DNA of 64,000 nt, taken from contig JANRLY010000034.1 in NCBI GenBank assembly GCA_033762075.1, forward strand, positions 42,934 to 106,933, read 5' to 3'. The position numbers and the translations under genes are program-made. Shown here one piece after another: positions 1 to 9,915 of the stretch (its first letter is position 1; each line of letters starts with the position of its first letter). The notes beneath the pieces are model-generated. The model was not told where the DNA came from. It was given only the letters and a program-made list of their open reading frames with translations, and made no database searches. Source of the DNA: VFKI01 sp033762075. Its GTDB lineage: Bacteria > Pseudomonadota > Gammaproteobacteria > DSM-16500.

Positions 1-983
1 TTACTGAGCAGGTATGAATCAATTAAATGTTCGCCTCTCGCCGCCAAAATGACATCATGTTTAAGTTGATACTTTTGGTAAATTGCATGTATAAAACACT
101 CATAACAATTACGGTCTTCTTCATGATCAAACATATAATTTGGATGACTTGAGTTTTCAAGCACTAAAAGATAGACGTCATTCATGCCTCTTTCTGCAAG
201 AGCGCGCGCAATGTTTTCAGTATTTTCACAAGGCACTTCTTTGTCAGCTTTTGAGGTGATGAAAACAACTGGAACATCTTCAGGAAAATCTGAAACCATA
301 CTTAGTGGCGATGGACCATCAGATTGATATTTATTTTTCACAAAGATAGAGAGACTTTTGAGTAAAGTTTTTGCCGCTGGACGCTTCGCTAAAACATTTT
401 CAAGCGAATCAATCGCACCTTCAAGAACAACCAATTTAACTTCTGGATATTTTTCTCTAGAAAATGCACAGAAGGTTGCAGCAGTGCCTCTTGAAACACC
501 CCATAAAATAAGGCCATTTGTTCTATCTGGGTTTTCTTGCCAAAGTTCATATTTTTTGCGATGAGATACCATATCGCTCTCCTGCCCTATACTCACTTCT
601 GATAACACGGGAGAATGAAAGGCAACAGATCCTACACCTGCATGATCAGGTTTTGAAAAATGAAATCCATTATTCCAATTTGAAATGCGACTGGCTACTG
701 AGCCCACTAATTTAACAGGATTGAATACGGATCCGAAACTATCAAATGGGTGCAGATTAACATCAGCAACCTCACAGCCAATATAAGGACTGTATATGAC
801 ATTCAGCGGCTTGAGATTATTACGCCCCGTACACCACATTAAATCTCCTGTGGTTGCCTGAATTTTTTGGTCGCCAGTATATTTTAAAACTTGAGTTTGA
901 GAGCTTAAATTACCTTGATAAAATAAGGTGTCACATACTTCATAAATAGTTTCACATTTTTTTTCTTCGTCTAAATTTTTCAT
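1..983 (-). CDS. alpha/beta hydrolase-fold protein, 3' end cut by the window edge
   Basis: The minus strand is open without a stop from the ATG at 983 to the window edge, 327 codons. It has an alpha/beta-hydrolase layout: a nucleophile elbow G-V-S-R-G with Ser at residue 164, a likely acid Asp at 247 in FITSKADKEVP, and a likely His at 280 in SSHPNYM. The order Ser-Asp-His and spacing fit a serine peptidase/esterase of the prolyl-oligopeptidase type; the substrate is unknown. There is no signal peptide, so it is probably cytoplasmic. Its ATG overlaps the stop of the upstream threonine aldolase in an ATGA, suggesting translational coupling. The C-terminus lies outside the window, so truncation here is an artefact of the cut. 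Confidence 0.72.
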   Translation of the reverse strand, partial: MKNLDEEKKCETIYEVCDTLFYQGNLSSQTQVLKYTGDQKIQATTGDLMWCTGRNNLKPLNVIYSPYIGCEVADVNLHPFDSFGSVFNPVKLVGSVASRISNWNNGFHFSKPDHAGVGSVAFHSPVLSEVSIGQESDMVSHRKKYELWQENPDRTNGLILWGVSRGTAATFCAFSREKYPEVKLVVLEGAIDSLENVLAKRPAAKTLLKSLSIFVKNKYQSDGPSPLSMVSDFPEDVPVVFITSKADKEVPCENTENIARALAERGMNDVYLLVLENSSHPNYMFDHEEDRNCYECFIHAIYQKYQLKHDVILAARGEHLIDSYLLS

Positions 984-2029
984 GAATGATAAGCCTGCTC
1001 GCAACATGTTTTTAAATGTTCTTTGAAAGTATTCATGTCATGCTCTGATGTAAAACATGAAGTCACAAATCGATATAAATCATTTGTCGGAGAATACCAA
1101 TCATAAAATTTTACATCAAGCGCCATCAATGCATCGGCAACGTGTTTTGGCAACGTGACAAAAACTTCGTTGGCATCGACCGACCAATGCGGATGCAAAT
1201 TAAATTGTTGAAAAATCTGCGCGACTTGTTGCGCCATGTGATTCGCGTGCGCAGCATTCTTCAGCCAAAGATTATCCTCTAGTAGTGCCAGCCACTGACA
1301 CGCAATGAAGCGTGTTTTTGACATGAGCTGTCCCACACGTTTATGTCGAAAATCAAAGTCTTCGATAAACTTCGGATTAAAAAAGACGATAGCTTCTGCT
1401 AATAGTGCGCCATTTTTCGTGCCGCCTAAGCTTAAAACATCCACACCAGATTTCCACGTCATTTCAGCTGGCGAACAATTCAAATGTGCAAGCGCATTTG
1501 CAAAGCGCGCACCATCCATATGAATAGGCAAATGATTTTTTTGCGCAAATGCCGCGATTTCTTGTAATTCTGCCAATGAATACACAGTACCGCATTCTGT
1601 AGATTGTGTGATGCTAAGACAACCTGGAATCGAAGCATGCGGTCGCATTGCAGTCGCATGATCAATAAGCGGCTGTAAAACAGACACAGGTAATTTACCA
1701 TCACGACTCTCAAGTGGATGCAAACATGCGCCGCCCGTAAATAATTGCGACGCTGCACATTCATCCGTATTAATGTGCGATGAAGCATGACAAAAAATAG
1801 AGTGAAAAGGTTTTGTAAGCGCTGAAAGCGCAAGACTATTCGCAGCTGTGCCAGTATTGGTTAGCCACACGTACACTTCTTTTTCAAACAGTTCGCTGAG
1901 ACGTTCTTTCAAAGTATCAGAATAGGTATCTGCACCATACGAAGATGCAGAAGCTTGGTTAGCATTTACAAGCGCTTGCATGACATGGGGATGAACGGCA
2001 CAGGTATTATCACTGCGGAAATCGATCAT
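980..2029 (-). CDS. ltaE: low-specificity L-threonine aldolase-like PLP enzyme
   Basis: This is a 349-residue fold-type I PLP enzyme of the threonine aldolase / beta-eliminating lyase family, which cleaves L-threonine or L-allo-threonine to glycine and acetaldehyde. The start MIDFRSDNT is the typical substrate-site opening, the PLP ring-binding segment follows near residues 56-65, HMDGARFANA carries the PLP-binding Asp and Arg, and the Schiff-base lysine is K205 in LSLGGTKNGA. Length matches the family. It overlaps the hydrolase downstream by ATGA. It is separated from lpdA upstream by about 110 bp that are mostly a family C repeat, so it may have its own promoter. The exact substrate specificity cannot be read from the sequence. 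Confidence 0.82.
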   Translation of the reverse strand: MIDFRSDNTCAVHPHVMQALVNANQASASSYGADTYSDTLKERLSELFEKEVYVWLTNTGTAANSLALSALTKPFHSIFCHASSHINTDECAASQLFTGGACLHPLESRDGKLPVSVLQPLIDHATAMRPHASIPGCLSITQSTECGTVYSLAELQEIAAFAQKNHLPIHMDGARFANALAHLNCSPAEMTWKSGVDVLSLGGTKNGALLAEAIVFFNPKFIEDFDFRHKRVGQLMSKTRFIACQWLALLEDNLWLKNAAHANHMAQQVAQIFQQFNLHPHWSVDANEVFVTLPKHVADALMALDVKFYDWYSPTNDLYRFVTSCFTSEHDMNTFKEHLKTCCEQAYHS

Positions 2030-2048
2030 TTTATAGAATCCTCGCGGC

Positions 2049-2132
2049 CGTCATCGCGAGGCTACGAAGTGCTTAGCGTGGCGATCCAAAACTGGATTAC
2101 CACGCCAAACGCTCCACGGGCTCGCAATGACG
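2049..2132. repeat. family C palindromic repeat, intergenic copy (C1)
   Basis: An 84 bp element bounded by imperfect inverted ends CGTCATCGCGAG and CTCGCAATGACG, with an internal palindrome around GTGGCGATCCA / TGGATTACCAC. It lies between ltaE and lpdA. Related copies are at 40955-41049 (inside a gene) and 59345-59464. It resembles dispersed palindromic repeats common in Rickettsia and Legionellales genomes. It could fold as RNA, but has no T-tract typical of a terminator. Confidence 0.8.
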
Positions 2133-2138
2133 AGTTTA

Positions 2139-3560
2139 CTAGACAGTTTCTTTTGCAGGTTTTTTCTTAGGTAAATATAAATCCGTGATCGTACCTTCGA
2201 AAACTTCCGAAGCCATGGCAATCGTTTCAGATAATGTTGGATGTGGATGAATCGTTAAACTAATATCTTCGACATCACAACCCATTTCAATTGCGAGTGC
2301 AATTTCAGCAATAAGTTCGCCGGCATTCGGACCTACCGTTGCACCACCAATAATACGACGGGTTTTTTCGTCGAATAATAATTTGGTTAAACCTTCATCG
2401 CGACCCATACTGAGTGAACGTCCACTTGCTGCCCATGGGAAAACACCTTTGCCATAAGCAATATTTTTCGCTTTCGCTTCATTTTCAGTGACGCCTGCCC
2501 AAGCTATTTCAGGATCAGTATAAGCCACGCTCGGAATCACTTTAGGATCAAAGTAATGTTTGAGCCCTGCAATGACTTCAGCAGCAACACGCCCTTCTGG
2601 AATCGCTTTGTGTGCCAGCATGGGATTGCCGTTAATGTCACCAATCGCAAAAATATGCGGTACATTCGTGCGCAATTGTTTATCAACAGTGATAAAACCA
2701 CGCTCATCTACTTTGACGCCTGCTTTATCAGCAGCAATTTGATCACCATTGGGACGACGTCCGACAGCACATAAAATTTGGTCGAAGCGTTCTGGTTGCG
2801 CTGGTGCATTCTCACCTTCAAAGGTGACCCATAAGCCGTCTTTTTTGGCTTCAACTTTAGTGACTTTCGTTTTTAACAAAATATTTTCGTAACGTTTTTG
2901 AATGCGTTTTTGCAAAGGCTGTACAACATCTTTATCAGCGCCTGGAATAATTTGGTCCATCAATTCAACAATTGTGATTTGCGAACCTAATCCGTGATAG
3001 ACAGTCGCCATTTCTAGACCAATAATTCCGCCGCCGATCACTAACATGCGGCCATTTGTTTTTTCTAATTCGAGGGCACCCGTTGAATCAATAATGCGAG
3101 GATCTTTCGGTAAAAAAGGTAACGTCACGGGGCGCGAACCTGCAGCAATAATCGCTTGTTCGAATTGAATGGTTTGCTTACCAACGACAATGGTTTTATC
3201 AGAAGCAAATTGAGCTTCACCATGTACGACTTCAACTTTGCGTTGCTTCGCCAAAGCTTTTAATCCACCCGTCAAACGGGTGACAACTTTATTTTTCCAA
3301 TCACGTAATTTTTTTGGATCAATTTTAGGTTTGCCAAAATCAATGCCAAATTCAGCCATTTCATGCGCTTCGTCTAACACTTTCACAGAATGCAATAAAG
3401 CTTTTGATGGAATGCAACCTACATTTAAACACACACCACCTAAATTTTCGTCGCGTTCAATTAATACAACTTTTTTGCCTAAATCAGCAGCACGAAAGGC
3501 TGCAGTATAACCACCAGGACCACTCCCGATCACAACAACTTCTGTTTGGATATCACTCAT
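2139..3560 (-). CDS. lpdA: dihydrolipoamide dehydrogenase (E3 of pyruvate dehydrogenase)
   Basis: A 473-residue flavoprotein disulfide reductase that reoxidises dihydrolipoyl groups of AceF with NAD+. The FAD-binding glycine motif GSGPGGYTAA is at residues 12-21, the redox disulfide C44/C49 is in GGVCLNVGCIPSKA, the NAD-binding GGGIIGLEMA is mid-protein, and the catalytic His-Glu dyad lies in HPHPTLSE near residues 438-445. Full length for the family (E. coli Lpd is 474). It is the last gene of aceE-aceF-lpdA, 16 bp after aceF. No second 2-oxoacid dehydrogenase is in the window, so whether it also serves the 2-oxoglutarate complex is open. No lipoyl domain is fused at its N-terminus, unlike some homologues. 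Confidence 0.95.
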   Translation of the reverse strand: MSDIQTEVVVIGSGPGGYTAAFRAADLGKKVVLIERDENLGGVCLNVGCIPSKALLHSVKVLDEAHEMAEFGIDFGKPKIDPKKLRDWKNKVVTRLTGGLKALAKQRKVEVVHGEAQFASDKTIVVGKQTIQFEQAIIAAGSRPVTLPFLPKDPRIIDSTGALELEKTNGRMLVIGGGIIGLEMATVYHGLGSQITIVELMDQIIPGADKDVVQPLQKRIQKRYENILLKTKVTKVEAKKDGLWVTFEGENAPAQPERFDQILCAVGRRPNGDQIAADKAGVKVDERGFITVDKQLRTNVPHIFAIGDINGNPMLAHKAIPEGRVAAEVIAGLKHYFDPKVIPSVAYTDPEIAWAGVTENEAKAKNIAYGKGVFPWAASGRSLSMGRDEGLTKLLFDEKTRRIIGGATVGPNAGELIAEIALAIEMGCDVEDISLTIHPHPTLSETIAMASEVFEGTITDLYLPKKKPAKETV

Positions 3561-3576
3561 GACAATCTATTCCTCA

Positions 3577-4839
3577 CTAAATCAATAAATTTCGAATATC
3601 AGACAACATATTTGCAAGATGCTCAATAAAACGTGCGCCATCTGCACCATCAATGACACGATGATCAAATGACAATGACAAAGGCAACATTAAACGCGGA
3701 ACAAAAGTGCCATCACGATAAACAGGTTTGTAAAATGATTTTGACACACCCAGAATAGCAACTTCAGGCAAATTCACAATCGGTGTAAATGCAGTACCGC
3801 CAATCCCACCCAAACTTGAAATAGAAAAGCAACCGCCTTGCATTTCATTCGGTGTTAATTGCTTTTTACGCGCTTTTTCGCTGAGCTCAGCCAATTCTTT
3901 TGCAAGCTGAGATAAACTTTTTTGATCGACATCACGCACTACAGGCACGACCAAACCATCAGGCGTATCTACTGCAACCCCAACATGGAAATAATCTTTA
4001 TAAATTAAATTTTCACCGCTAGGATCTAATGACGCATTAAATTGCGGGAATTTTTTTAATCCGGAGACAAGCGCTTTCATAACAAAAACCAACATGGTTA
4101 ATCTAATGTTTTGTTTTTCTAATGCTTGTTTCTGTTGTTGACGAAATGCTTCGAGCTCAGTGACATCTGCTTCACCAAATTGCGTGACGTGCGGAACCAA
4201 AACCCAATTGCGATGTAAATTTTTGCCTGAGATTTTTTTAATGCGCGATAATGGTTGCACATGCACTGGGCCAAATTTAGCAAAATCAACTGTTGGTGCT
4301 GCTGGAAATGCCGCGCCCCCGCCGCCTTGTTGTAAACGTGATTTGACGTACGCTTCGATATCTTCTTTTAAAATGCGCTGCTTCGGACCTGTTGGTGGCA
4401 CTTGCGACAAATCAACGCCTAATTCACGAGCCAATTTACGCACTGCTGGACCTGCGTGATCCTCTCCTTTTGAAGAAGCAATAACAGCCGGCTCTTCAAC
4501 TGGTGCTGCTGGTTTTGCAACTGGCGCAGTAGGTTGTTTCGTGGGTGTTGGCACAGGCGTTGAAGAAACCGTTGATTTTTTTTCTGTTGAGACTAAACCA
4601 TTTTTTTTCTCTAGCGTTAAAATCACTGAACCTTGAGAAAGTTTATCTCCCACATGAACTTTTAACTCACGCACAATCCCTGCGCTGGGCGATGGAACTT
4701 CCATGGTGGCTTTATCGGATTCAAGTGTAATGAGTGGTGTATCGACATTCACTTGATCTCCTGGTTTCACTAATACTTCAATGACATCGACTTCTGTTGC
4801 TCCGCCAATGTCTGGTACAAGAATATTTTCAGCATTCAA
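3577..4839 (-). CDS. aceF: dihydrolipoyllysine acetyltransferase (E2 of pyruvate dehydrogenase)
   Basis: A 420-residue E2 core subunit that transfers acetyl groups from E1 to CoA. Domains in order: one lipoyl domain (about 3-78, lipoyl lysine K43 in ESDKATMEVP), a Pro/Ala/Thr/Val-rich linker (about 90-122), a peripheral subunit-binding domain (about 129-166), a Gly-rich linker, and the catalytic acetyltransferase domain with DHRVIDGADG near 392-401. It has a single lipoyl domain where E. coli AceF has three. The start is a TTG (4839-4837) that overlaps the aceE TGA stop, preceded by AGGAG 9 nt upstream; no in-frame ATG fits, so the TTG start is well supported. Confidence 0.94.
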   Translation of the reverse strand: MNAENILVPDIGGATEVDVIEVLVKPGDQVNVDTPLITLESDKATMEVPSPSAGIVRELKVHVGDKLSQGSVILTLEKKNGLVSTEKKSTVSSTPVPTPTKQPTAPVAKPAAPVEEPAVIASSKGEDHAGPAVRKLARELGVDLSQVPPTGPKQRILKEDIEAYVKSRLQQGGGGAAFPAAPTVDFAKFGPVHVQPLSRIKKISGKNLHRNWVLVPHVTQFGEADVTELEAFRQQQKQALEKQNIRLTMLVFVMKALVSGLKKFPQFNASLDPSGENLIYKDYFHVGVAVDTPDGLVVPVVRDVDQKSLSQLAKELAELSEKARKKQLTPNEMQGGCFSISSLGGIGGTAFTPIVNLPEVAILGVSKSFYKPVYRDGTFVPRLMLPLSLSFDHRVIDGADGARFIEHLANMLSDIRNLLI

Positions 4840-7541
4840 TTGACTTTCTCCTGTGTGTGAATTTCAACTGTATCGACTTCCATTGGATTATGTTGCTTTG
4901 AATCGATGCCATATTTTTTCATGGCTGATTTGATTTCATCAATTGAGATTGTGTTTTCTCGCATCAATGCATATAGCGCAGCAATCACAATATGATAACG
5001 ATCTACTTCAAAAAAGTGGCGCAATTGCTGGCGCGTATCACTACGACCAAAACCATCTGTGCCTAACACCGTATACGAGCGCGAAATAAAAGGTCGAATC
5101 AAATCAGGCAAAGCACGCACATAATCTGATGCGGCAATAATCGGACCATCATGTTGCGCTAAACAAGTCTCGATATAATTGAGTTTGATTTTTTTATTGG
5201 GATTTAAGCGATTTTCACGCTCAATCTGCAATCCTTCACGACGCAACTCACTATAACTGGTGACACTCCAAACATCTGAATCAATCGAGAAATCATTTTT
5301 GAGTAATTCAGCAGCTGCGATCACTTCACGCAAAATAGCACCACTGCCAAATAATTGCACGCGCATTTTTCCTTTAGCTGTCGATTGGAAACAATACATT
5401 CCGCGAATAATACCTTCGGTGACATTCTCTGGCATCGCAGGTTGAATATATTTTTCATTCATTGCTGTGATGTAGTAATACACATCTTGTTCGCGCGTCA
5501 TCATTTCTTCGAGACCGTGCTGAATCAGCACAGCCATTTCATACCCAAATGCAGGATCATAAGCACGACAGCCTGGGAATGTTGAAGCGGTTAATAAACT
5601 ACTTCCATCTTGATGTTGCAATCCTTCACCTTCTAAAGTAGTACGACCGGCAGTCGCACCGATTAAAAAGCCGCGCGCGCGCATGTCGTTTGCAGCCCAA
5701 ATCAAATCACCAACACGCTGAAAACCAAACATAGAGTAATACGTGAAAAAGGGAATCATCGGCACGTAATGCGTTGAATAAGATGTCGCTGCTGCAATCC
5801 AAGAAGCCATGCACCCGGCCTCAGTAATACCTTCTTGAAGTAATTGACCATCTTCTGCTTCACGATAAAAAGCTAATTGCTCATGATCTTCGGGCGTATA
5901 TTTTTGTCCGCCGTGCGCATAAATACCAATTTGACGGAATAAAGCTTCCAACCCAAAAGTACGCACTTCATCTGAAAAAATAGGGACAATACGTTTGCCA
6001 ATGTCTGAATCTTTTAACAACACATTCAAAATACGACCGAGCACCATGGTTGTTGATAATGCACGTTCGCCACTCCCTTTTAAAATAGCATCGAATGCAG
6101 ATAAAGCTGGCACAGAAAGCGGTTGTGAAGGCGCAAACCGTTCAGGGAGATAACCACGTAATTTTTTACGTTGCTGATGCAAATACTGTACGGCTGGGTC
6201 ATCTGCACCTGGATGATAAAAAGCAAGATCAGCAATTTGTTGATCCGTTATAGGCAATTGAAAGCGATCACAGAATGCCCGCAAATCAGTAGGAGACATT
6301 TCTAATGCATTGTGTGCGACGTTACGTCCTTCAGCATGATGTATGCCGAGCCCATAACCTTTCACACTGTGCGCTAAAATCGCAACAGGGCCAGTATGTT
6401 TCACCGCAAAATCATATGCTGCGTAAATTTTAATGGGATCGTGGCCACCCCGATGCAATTTATTTAAATCGTCATCGGATATTTCCGCGAATAATGCGCG
6501 AAGTTTTTCATCGTCGCCACAAATAAATTCACGTAAATAGGCGGCCCCTTGTGTCACTGCATATTGCAATTCTCCATCGAGACATTGTGTTAGTCTTTTC
6601 AGTAAAAGATTGTCTGTGTCACGCGCAAAAATAGGATCCCATAAACTATCCCAAACAACTTTAATGACCGTCCAACCTGCACCGCGAAAAACGCTTTCAA
6701 GTTCTTGGATAATTTTTCCATTACCGCGCACTAATCCATCAAGACGTTGTAAATTACAATTCACGACGTAAACGATATTATCGAGCGATTCACGTGTCGC
6801 AACGGTGAGCGCGCCAGTAGACTCAACTTCATCCATTTCACCATCACCACAAAATACCCAAACTTTGCGATCATTTTTTTCAATGAAATTGCGATTTTCT
6901 AAATATTTTAAAAATCGCGCTTGGTAAATCGCTTGCAATGGACCTAAGCCCAGAGACACTGTCGCGAATTGCCAAAACTTTGGCATCAACCAAGGATGCG
7001 GATAAGAGGATAATCCTGGACCTGCTGCTTCTTGACGAAAATGTTGAAGATTTTTTTCTGTTAAGCGATCTTCGAGGAAGGCACGGGCATAATTCCCTTC
7101 AGAGGAATGGCCTTGAAAATAAATTAAATCGCCAGGTGTATCATTCGTCGCCCCACGGAAAAAGTGATTCAAACCCACTTCATAAAGGGTTGCAATCGAA
7201 GCATACGAAGATAAATGTCCGCCAACACCCCCGACATTCTTTTTCGCCAGCAATACCATCACAATGGCATTCCAGCGATTCATCGCCTCTATACGCTCTT
7301 CAAGTTTGAGATCCCCTGGATACGATGGCTGTTCCGCTACTGAAAGGGTATTGCAAAAAGGTGTGGATAATGTCGCCGACCCACCCCCCTCTACCGCAAC
7401 GCCTGCATTTTTAGCTGCTGCCAATAACTGAGAAATAATAAAACTTGCCCGTTCGCCGCCTTCACACTCCAAAACTGAAGCCAAAGCATCTAACCACTCC
7501 TGGGTTTCGACGGGGTCATGATCTTGCCATGCCTGTGTCAT
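4836..7541 (-). CDS. aceE: pyruvate dehydrogenase E1 component (homodimeric type)
   Basis: About 901 residues, the size of the gammaproteobacterial homodimeric E1. It decarboxylates pyruvate with thiamine diphosphate and acetylates the lipoyl group of AceF. The ThDP-binding motif GDGEMDEVES...NCN is visible in the N-terminal half, and the transketolase-like central and C-terminal domains follow (GLQHQDGSS, LGTDGFGRSDTR). An upstream in-frame codon at 7580 would add 13 residues, but the start at 7541 (MTQAWQDHDP) has AGGA 8 nt upstream and matches the conserved beginning of AceE. First gene of the aceE-aceF-lpdA operon; the stop overlaps the aceF TTG start. No pdhR regulator gene is adjacent. 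Confidence 0.95.
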   Translation of the reverse strand: MTQAWQDHDPVETQEWLDALASVLECEGGERASFIISQLLAAAKNAGVAVEGGGSATLSTPFCNTLSVAEQPSYPGDLKLEERIEAMNRWNAIVMVLLAKKNVGGVGGHLSSYASIATLYEVGLNHFFRGATNDTPGDLIYFQGHSSEGNYARAFLEDRLTEKNLQHFRQEAAGPGLSSYPHPWLMPKFWQFATVSLGLGPLQAIYQARFLKYLENRNFIEKNDRKVWVFCGDGEMDEVESTGALTVATRESLDNIVYVVNCNLQRLDGLVRGNGKIIQELESVFRGAGWTVIKVVWDSLWDPIFARDTDNLLLKRLTQCLDGELQYAVTQGAAYLREFICGDDEKLRALFAEISDDDLNKLHRGGHDPIKIYAAYDFAVKHTGPVAILAHSVKGYGLGIHHAEGRNVAHNALEMSPTDLRAFCDRFQLPITDQQIADLAFYHPGADDPAVQYLHQQRKKLRGYLPERFAPSQPLSVPALSAFDAILKGSGERALSTTMVLGRILNVLLKDSDIGKRIVPIFSDEVRTFGLEALFRQIGIYAHGGQKYTPEDHEQLAFYREAEDGQLLQEGITEAGCMASWIAAATSYSTHYVPMIPFFTYYSMFGFQRVGDLIWAANDMRARGFLIGATAGRTTLEGEGLQHQDGSSLLTASTFPGCRAYDPAFGYEMAVLIQHGLEEMMTREQDVYYYITAMNEKYIQPAMPENVTEGIIRGMYCFQSTAKGKMRVQLFGSGAILREVIAAAELLKNDFSIDSDVWSVTSYSELRREGLQIERENRLNPNKKIKLNYIETCLAQHDGPIIAASDYVRALPDLIRPFISRSYTVLGTDGFGRSDTRQQLRHFFEVDRYHIVIAALYALMRENTISIDEIKSAMKKYGIDSKQHNPMEVDTVEIHTQEKVN

Positions 7542-7643
7542 ATGTTTTGTCCTAATACTTTTTATCTGATAAAAACCCAAACAGTTATTTTAACCTGAAT
7601 AGCCTCAAAGCAAAACCGGTAGAAACCCTTTATATGGGATTTT

Positions 7644-8498
7644 TCAATGTTGATTTATGCGCACACCGGCCAAAATCTCACAGACTTGATCCGCCGCATC
7701 TAAAACGCGGGGGCCGGCACGCTCGAGGCGATCTTGATTGACAGTAAAAAGACGGTGGTTTTTGACGGCTGGAATCACCGGCCAAGCTTGCCAAGCTTGC
7801 TGCCATTGAGGGTTAGATTGCGTACTAATGATCACATCTGGCGCCTTCTCCAAAACAGACTCAAAACTCACAGAGGGAGACGCGCCTGGCAGTTCAGCAT
7901 AAATGTTTTGACCACCACATAATTCAATCACTTCATTAATCCAATTAGACTGAGTAATTGTAAAAAGGGGCTTCGACCAGACAATGTAAAACACTTTTGT
8001 TTTTTTTGTGCTTTTATAACGTTGCACAAGTGCGCGATAGTGTTTTTCAAATTTCCGTGCCTCAGCTTCCGCTTTTTTTGTTAATCCTGTTAAACAACCA
8101 AATTGCCGCAAATGTTTTGGAATATCCGACAAATAACGAGAGTGTACAAAAAAAATTGGCGCATTGATTTTCATCAATTGCATCATGAGATCATGATCAT
8201 CAGGTGCAATCACTAAATCAGGTTTCAACAAAACAATATGTTCTGCATCGATATGATCAAACGCCGCAACCACTGGAATTTTTTTAGCTGCACGTGGCCA
8301 ATCACTACCCTGCATCACTCCTATAATCTTACTGCCTGCACCAACCGCAAATAGTATTTCAGTGACGTCAGGCTCAAGACTAATAATTCGTTGTGCAGGG
8401 TGCGATAAAATAACACGATGCCCAACATCATCAACCAGTTCACAGGCAGAAGCATGCATTGAGAAACACAATAAAATGAAAAAGAAAAATCGCTTCAC
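7644..8498 (-). CDS. BtuF-like periplasmic cobalamin/metal-chelate binding protein
   Basis: A 284-residue helical-backbone (TroA/BtuF-type) substrate-binding protein. Residues 1-18 form a signal peptide ending at A-S-A, so it is periplasmic. The opening lobe RIISLEPDVTEILFAVGAG and the later AEHIVLLKPDLVIAP are typical of BtuF/FecB-like proteins, which deliver vitamin B12 or iron chelates to an ABC importer. No permease or ATPase gene is nearby. A B12 role would fit the cobalamin-dependent metH in this window, but iron-chelate binding is not excluded. The start overlaps the ampE-like stop by ATGA; it is the last gene of ampD-ampE-btuF-like. Confidence 0.75.
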   Translation of the reverse strand: MKRFFFFILLCFSMHASACELVDDVGHRVILSHPAQRIISLEPDVTEILFAVGAGSKIIGVMQGSDWPRAAKKIPVVAAFDHIDAEHIVLLKPDLVIAPDDHDLMMQLMKINAPIFFVHSRYLSDIPKHLRQFGCLTGLTKKAEAEARKFEKHYRALVQRYKSTKKTKVFYIVWSKPLFTITQSNWINEVIELCGGQNIYAELPGASPSVSFESVLEKAPDVIISTQSNPQWQQAWQAWPVIPAVKNHRLFTVNQDRLERAGPRVLDAADQVCEILAGVRINQH

Positions 8499-9247
8499 AA
8501 CGCCAGCACAACAAGGGCAATTAGCACAACAAACACAACTAAAGAACGATCAAATAAAGCAATCGCTTCCCATTCAATTTCACGCTCATCAGCAACAGCA
8601 TCACGTCGATCGAGCGCTGCAAATCCGCATTCGAGTAACAAGGGTTGGCTGCTCGATAAACCATGCAATGTATTACGCTCCCAGCATGCAATGACCTCAG
8701 TAAAGTGGCCGCCCAAAGCAAAAATAAAAGTCAGTATACGAATCGGCAACCAATCTAAACACTGTCGCAACCAAATCATTTGTGAGGATAACGTTTCAGA
8801 ATGTTCTGCAAGTCGTTCGATCATGCGATATAACACTGCACCAACGGGGCCTAAAATAGCAAACCAAAAAATCACAGCAAAAATTCTGTAATAAGATGCC
8901 TCGAAAAATGCATTTGCAAAGGCAACACTGTCAACATGTTCTTCGGATTTGGCCCGTGCTTGAAATTCGACCCAGAGATTATCCGGTCCCAAACAATACA
9001 ATAAAACGACGACACCAAACACAATCGCTGGCACGTGATACAGTCTGTTGATCAATAGGATTTGGATAATACCCACCAATACAAGCACAGGCAGTAAAAT
9101 CAATAAAGCCTGCATGGTTGGATGCCATTTCGAAATAGATAACTTAAATCCAGCTTGATAACCTTCGAGCCATTCCCAATGACGATGTTTTCGCCAATGA
9201 AAAAAACGCTCAATGAGTAACGACAAAATAATGATAATAAACGTCAT
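8495..9247 (-). CDS. ampE: AmpE-like inner-membrane protein
   Basis: A 250-residue multi-spanning membrane protein. It begins with MTFIIIILSLLIERFFHW, has hydrophobic segments near residues 45-75, 110-135, 165-185 and at the extreme C-terminus, and a cytosolic stretch between them. The sequence and its position directly after ampD match AmpE of the CobD/AmpE fold, long described as a membrane partner of AmpD in beta-lactamase regulation and peptidoglycan recycling, with unclear biochemical activity. It overlaps ampD (stop 9244, start 9247) and the btuF-like gene (stop 8495, start 8498), both by 4 nt, so the three genes are translationally coupled. Confidence 0.82.
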   Translation of the reverse strand: MTFIIIILSLLIERFFHWRKHRHWEWLEGYQAGFKLSISKWHPTMQALLILLPVLVLVGIIQILLINRLYHVPAIVFGVVVLLYCLGPDNLWVEFQARAKSEEHVDSVAFANAFFEASYYRIFAVIFWFAILGPVGAVLYRMIERLAEHSETLSSQMIWLRQCLDWLPIRILTFIFALGGHFTEVIACWERNTLHGLSSSQPLLLECGFAALDRRDAVADEREIEWEAIALFDRSLVVFVVLIALVVLAL

Positions 9248-9816
9248 GGCACGGTTCCTTGTGTCACTTCTAACAATTGTTTTAAGCGCTGCCAGTCAAA
9301 CTTCTTGCCTGGATCTGTTTTTCTGCCCGGCGCAATCTCTGAATGCCCGACGATTCTATCATGGGTGATTTTAGGATAAACAGCCTGTAACGCAAAAATG
9401 ACCTCTACTAACCTCGCATATTGTTGATCCGTATACTCCGTATCATCTGTGCCCACTAGTTCAATACCAATCGAAAAATCATTGCAACGTGTTCTTCCGT
9501 CAAAAAAAGATTCACCTGCATGCCAAGCACGCTGCGTGAAAGGAACGAATTGAATCACTTCTCCACCACGTGCAATCAATAGATGTGCTGAAACACGCAC
9601 CGCTTGAAGCGTTGCAAAATAAGGATGCAGCGCAGGATCTAACCCTTCACCGCAAAAAAAGTCCTCAATGTATTGTGTTTCATGATCACCTGGCGGCAAA
9701 GAAATGCTGTGAATCACAAGTAAATCGATCTCGGTTCCTACAGGACGTGCATCGTAATGCGGTGAAGCGGCATAGCGCACGGACGTTAACATACCTTGGT
9801 GAATTGAAAAATGCAT
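9244..9816 (-). CDS. ampD: 1,6-anhydro-N-acetylmuramyl-L-alanine amidase AmpD
   Basis: A 190-residue cytosolic amidase of the Amidase_2 fold that removes the peptide from anhydro-muropeptides during wall recycling. Zinc ligands are H36 (DLLVIHS), H158 (RIVGHSE) and D168 (APGRKTDPG). Length matches E. coli AmpD (183). No signal peptide is present, which separates it from the periplasmic AmiD/AmpDh type. First gene of the ampD-ampE-btuF-like operon, divergent from murA across about 100 bp. No ampG, ampR or ampC is in the window. Confidence 0.93.
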   Translation of the reverse strand: MHFSIHQGMLTSVRYAASPHYDARPVGTEIDLLVIHSISLPPGDHETQYIEDFFCGEGLDPALHPYFATLQAVRVSAHLLIARGGEVIQFVPFTQRAWHAGESFFDGRTRCNDFSIGIELVGTDDTEYTDQQYARLVEVIFALQAVYPKITHDRIVGHSEIAPGRKTDPGKKFDWQRLKQLLEVTQGTVP

Positions 9817-9915
9817 AGTTGAACCTTGTTGTATGCAATGTTATTCGATTTGACGCACGTATCGACATCGGCTAGTCTTACATCTTTTTTGAACAAACAA
9901 AGTAGGACAATCCTC

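Noticed and set aside
7542..7580. A longer AceE with 13 extra N-terminal residues
   Set aside because: The internal ATG has a good ribosome binding site and the standard AceE start.
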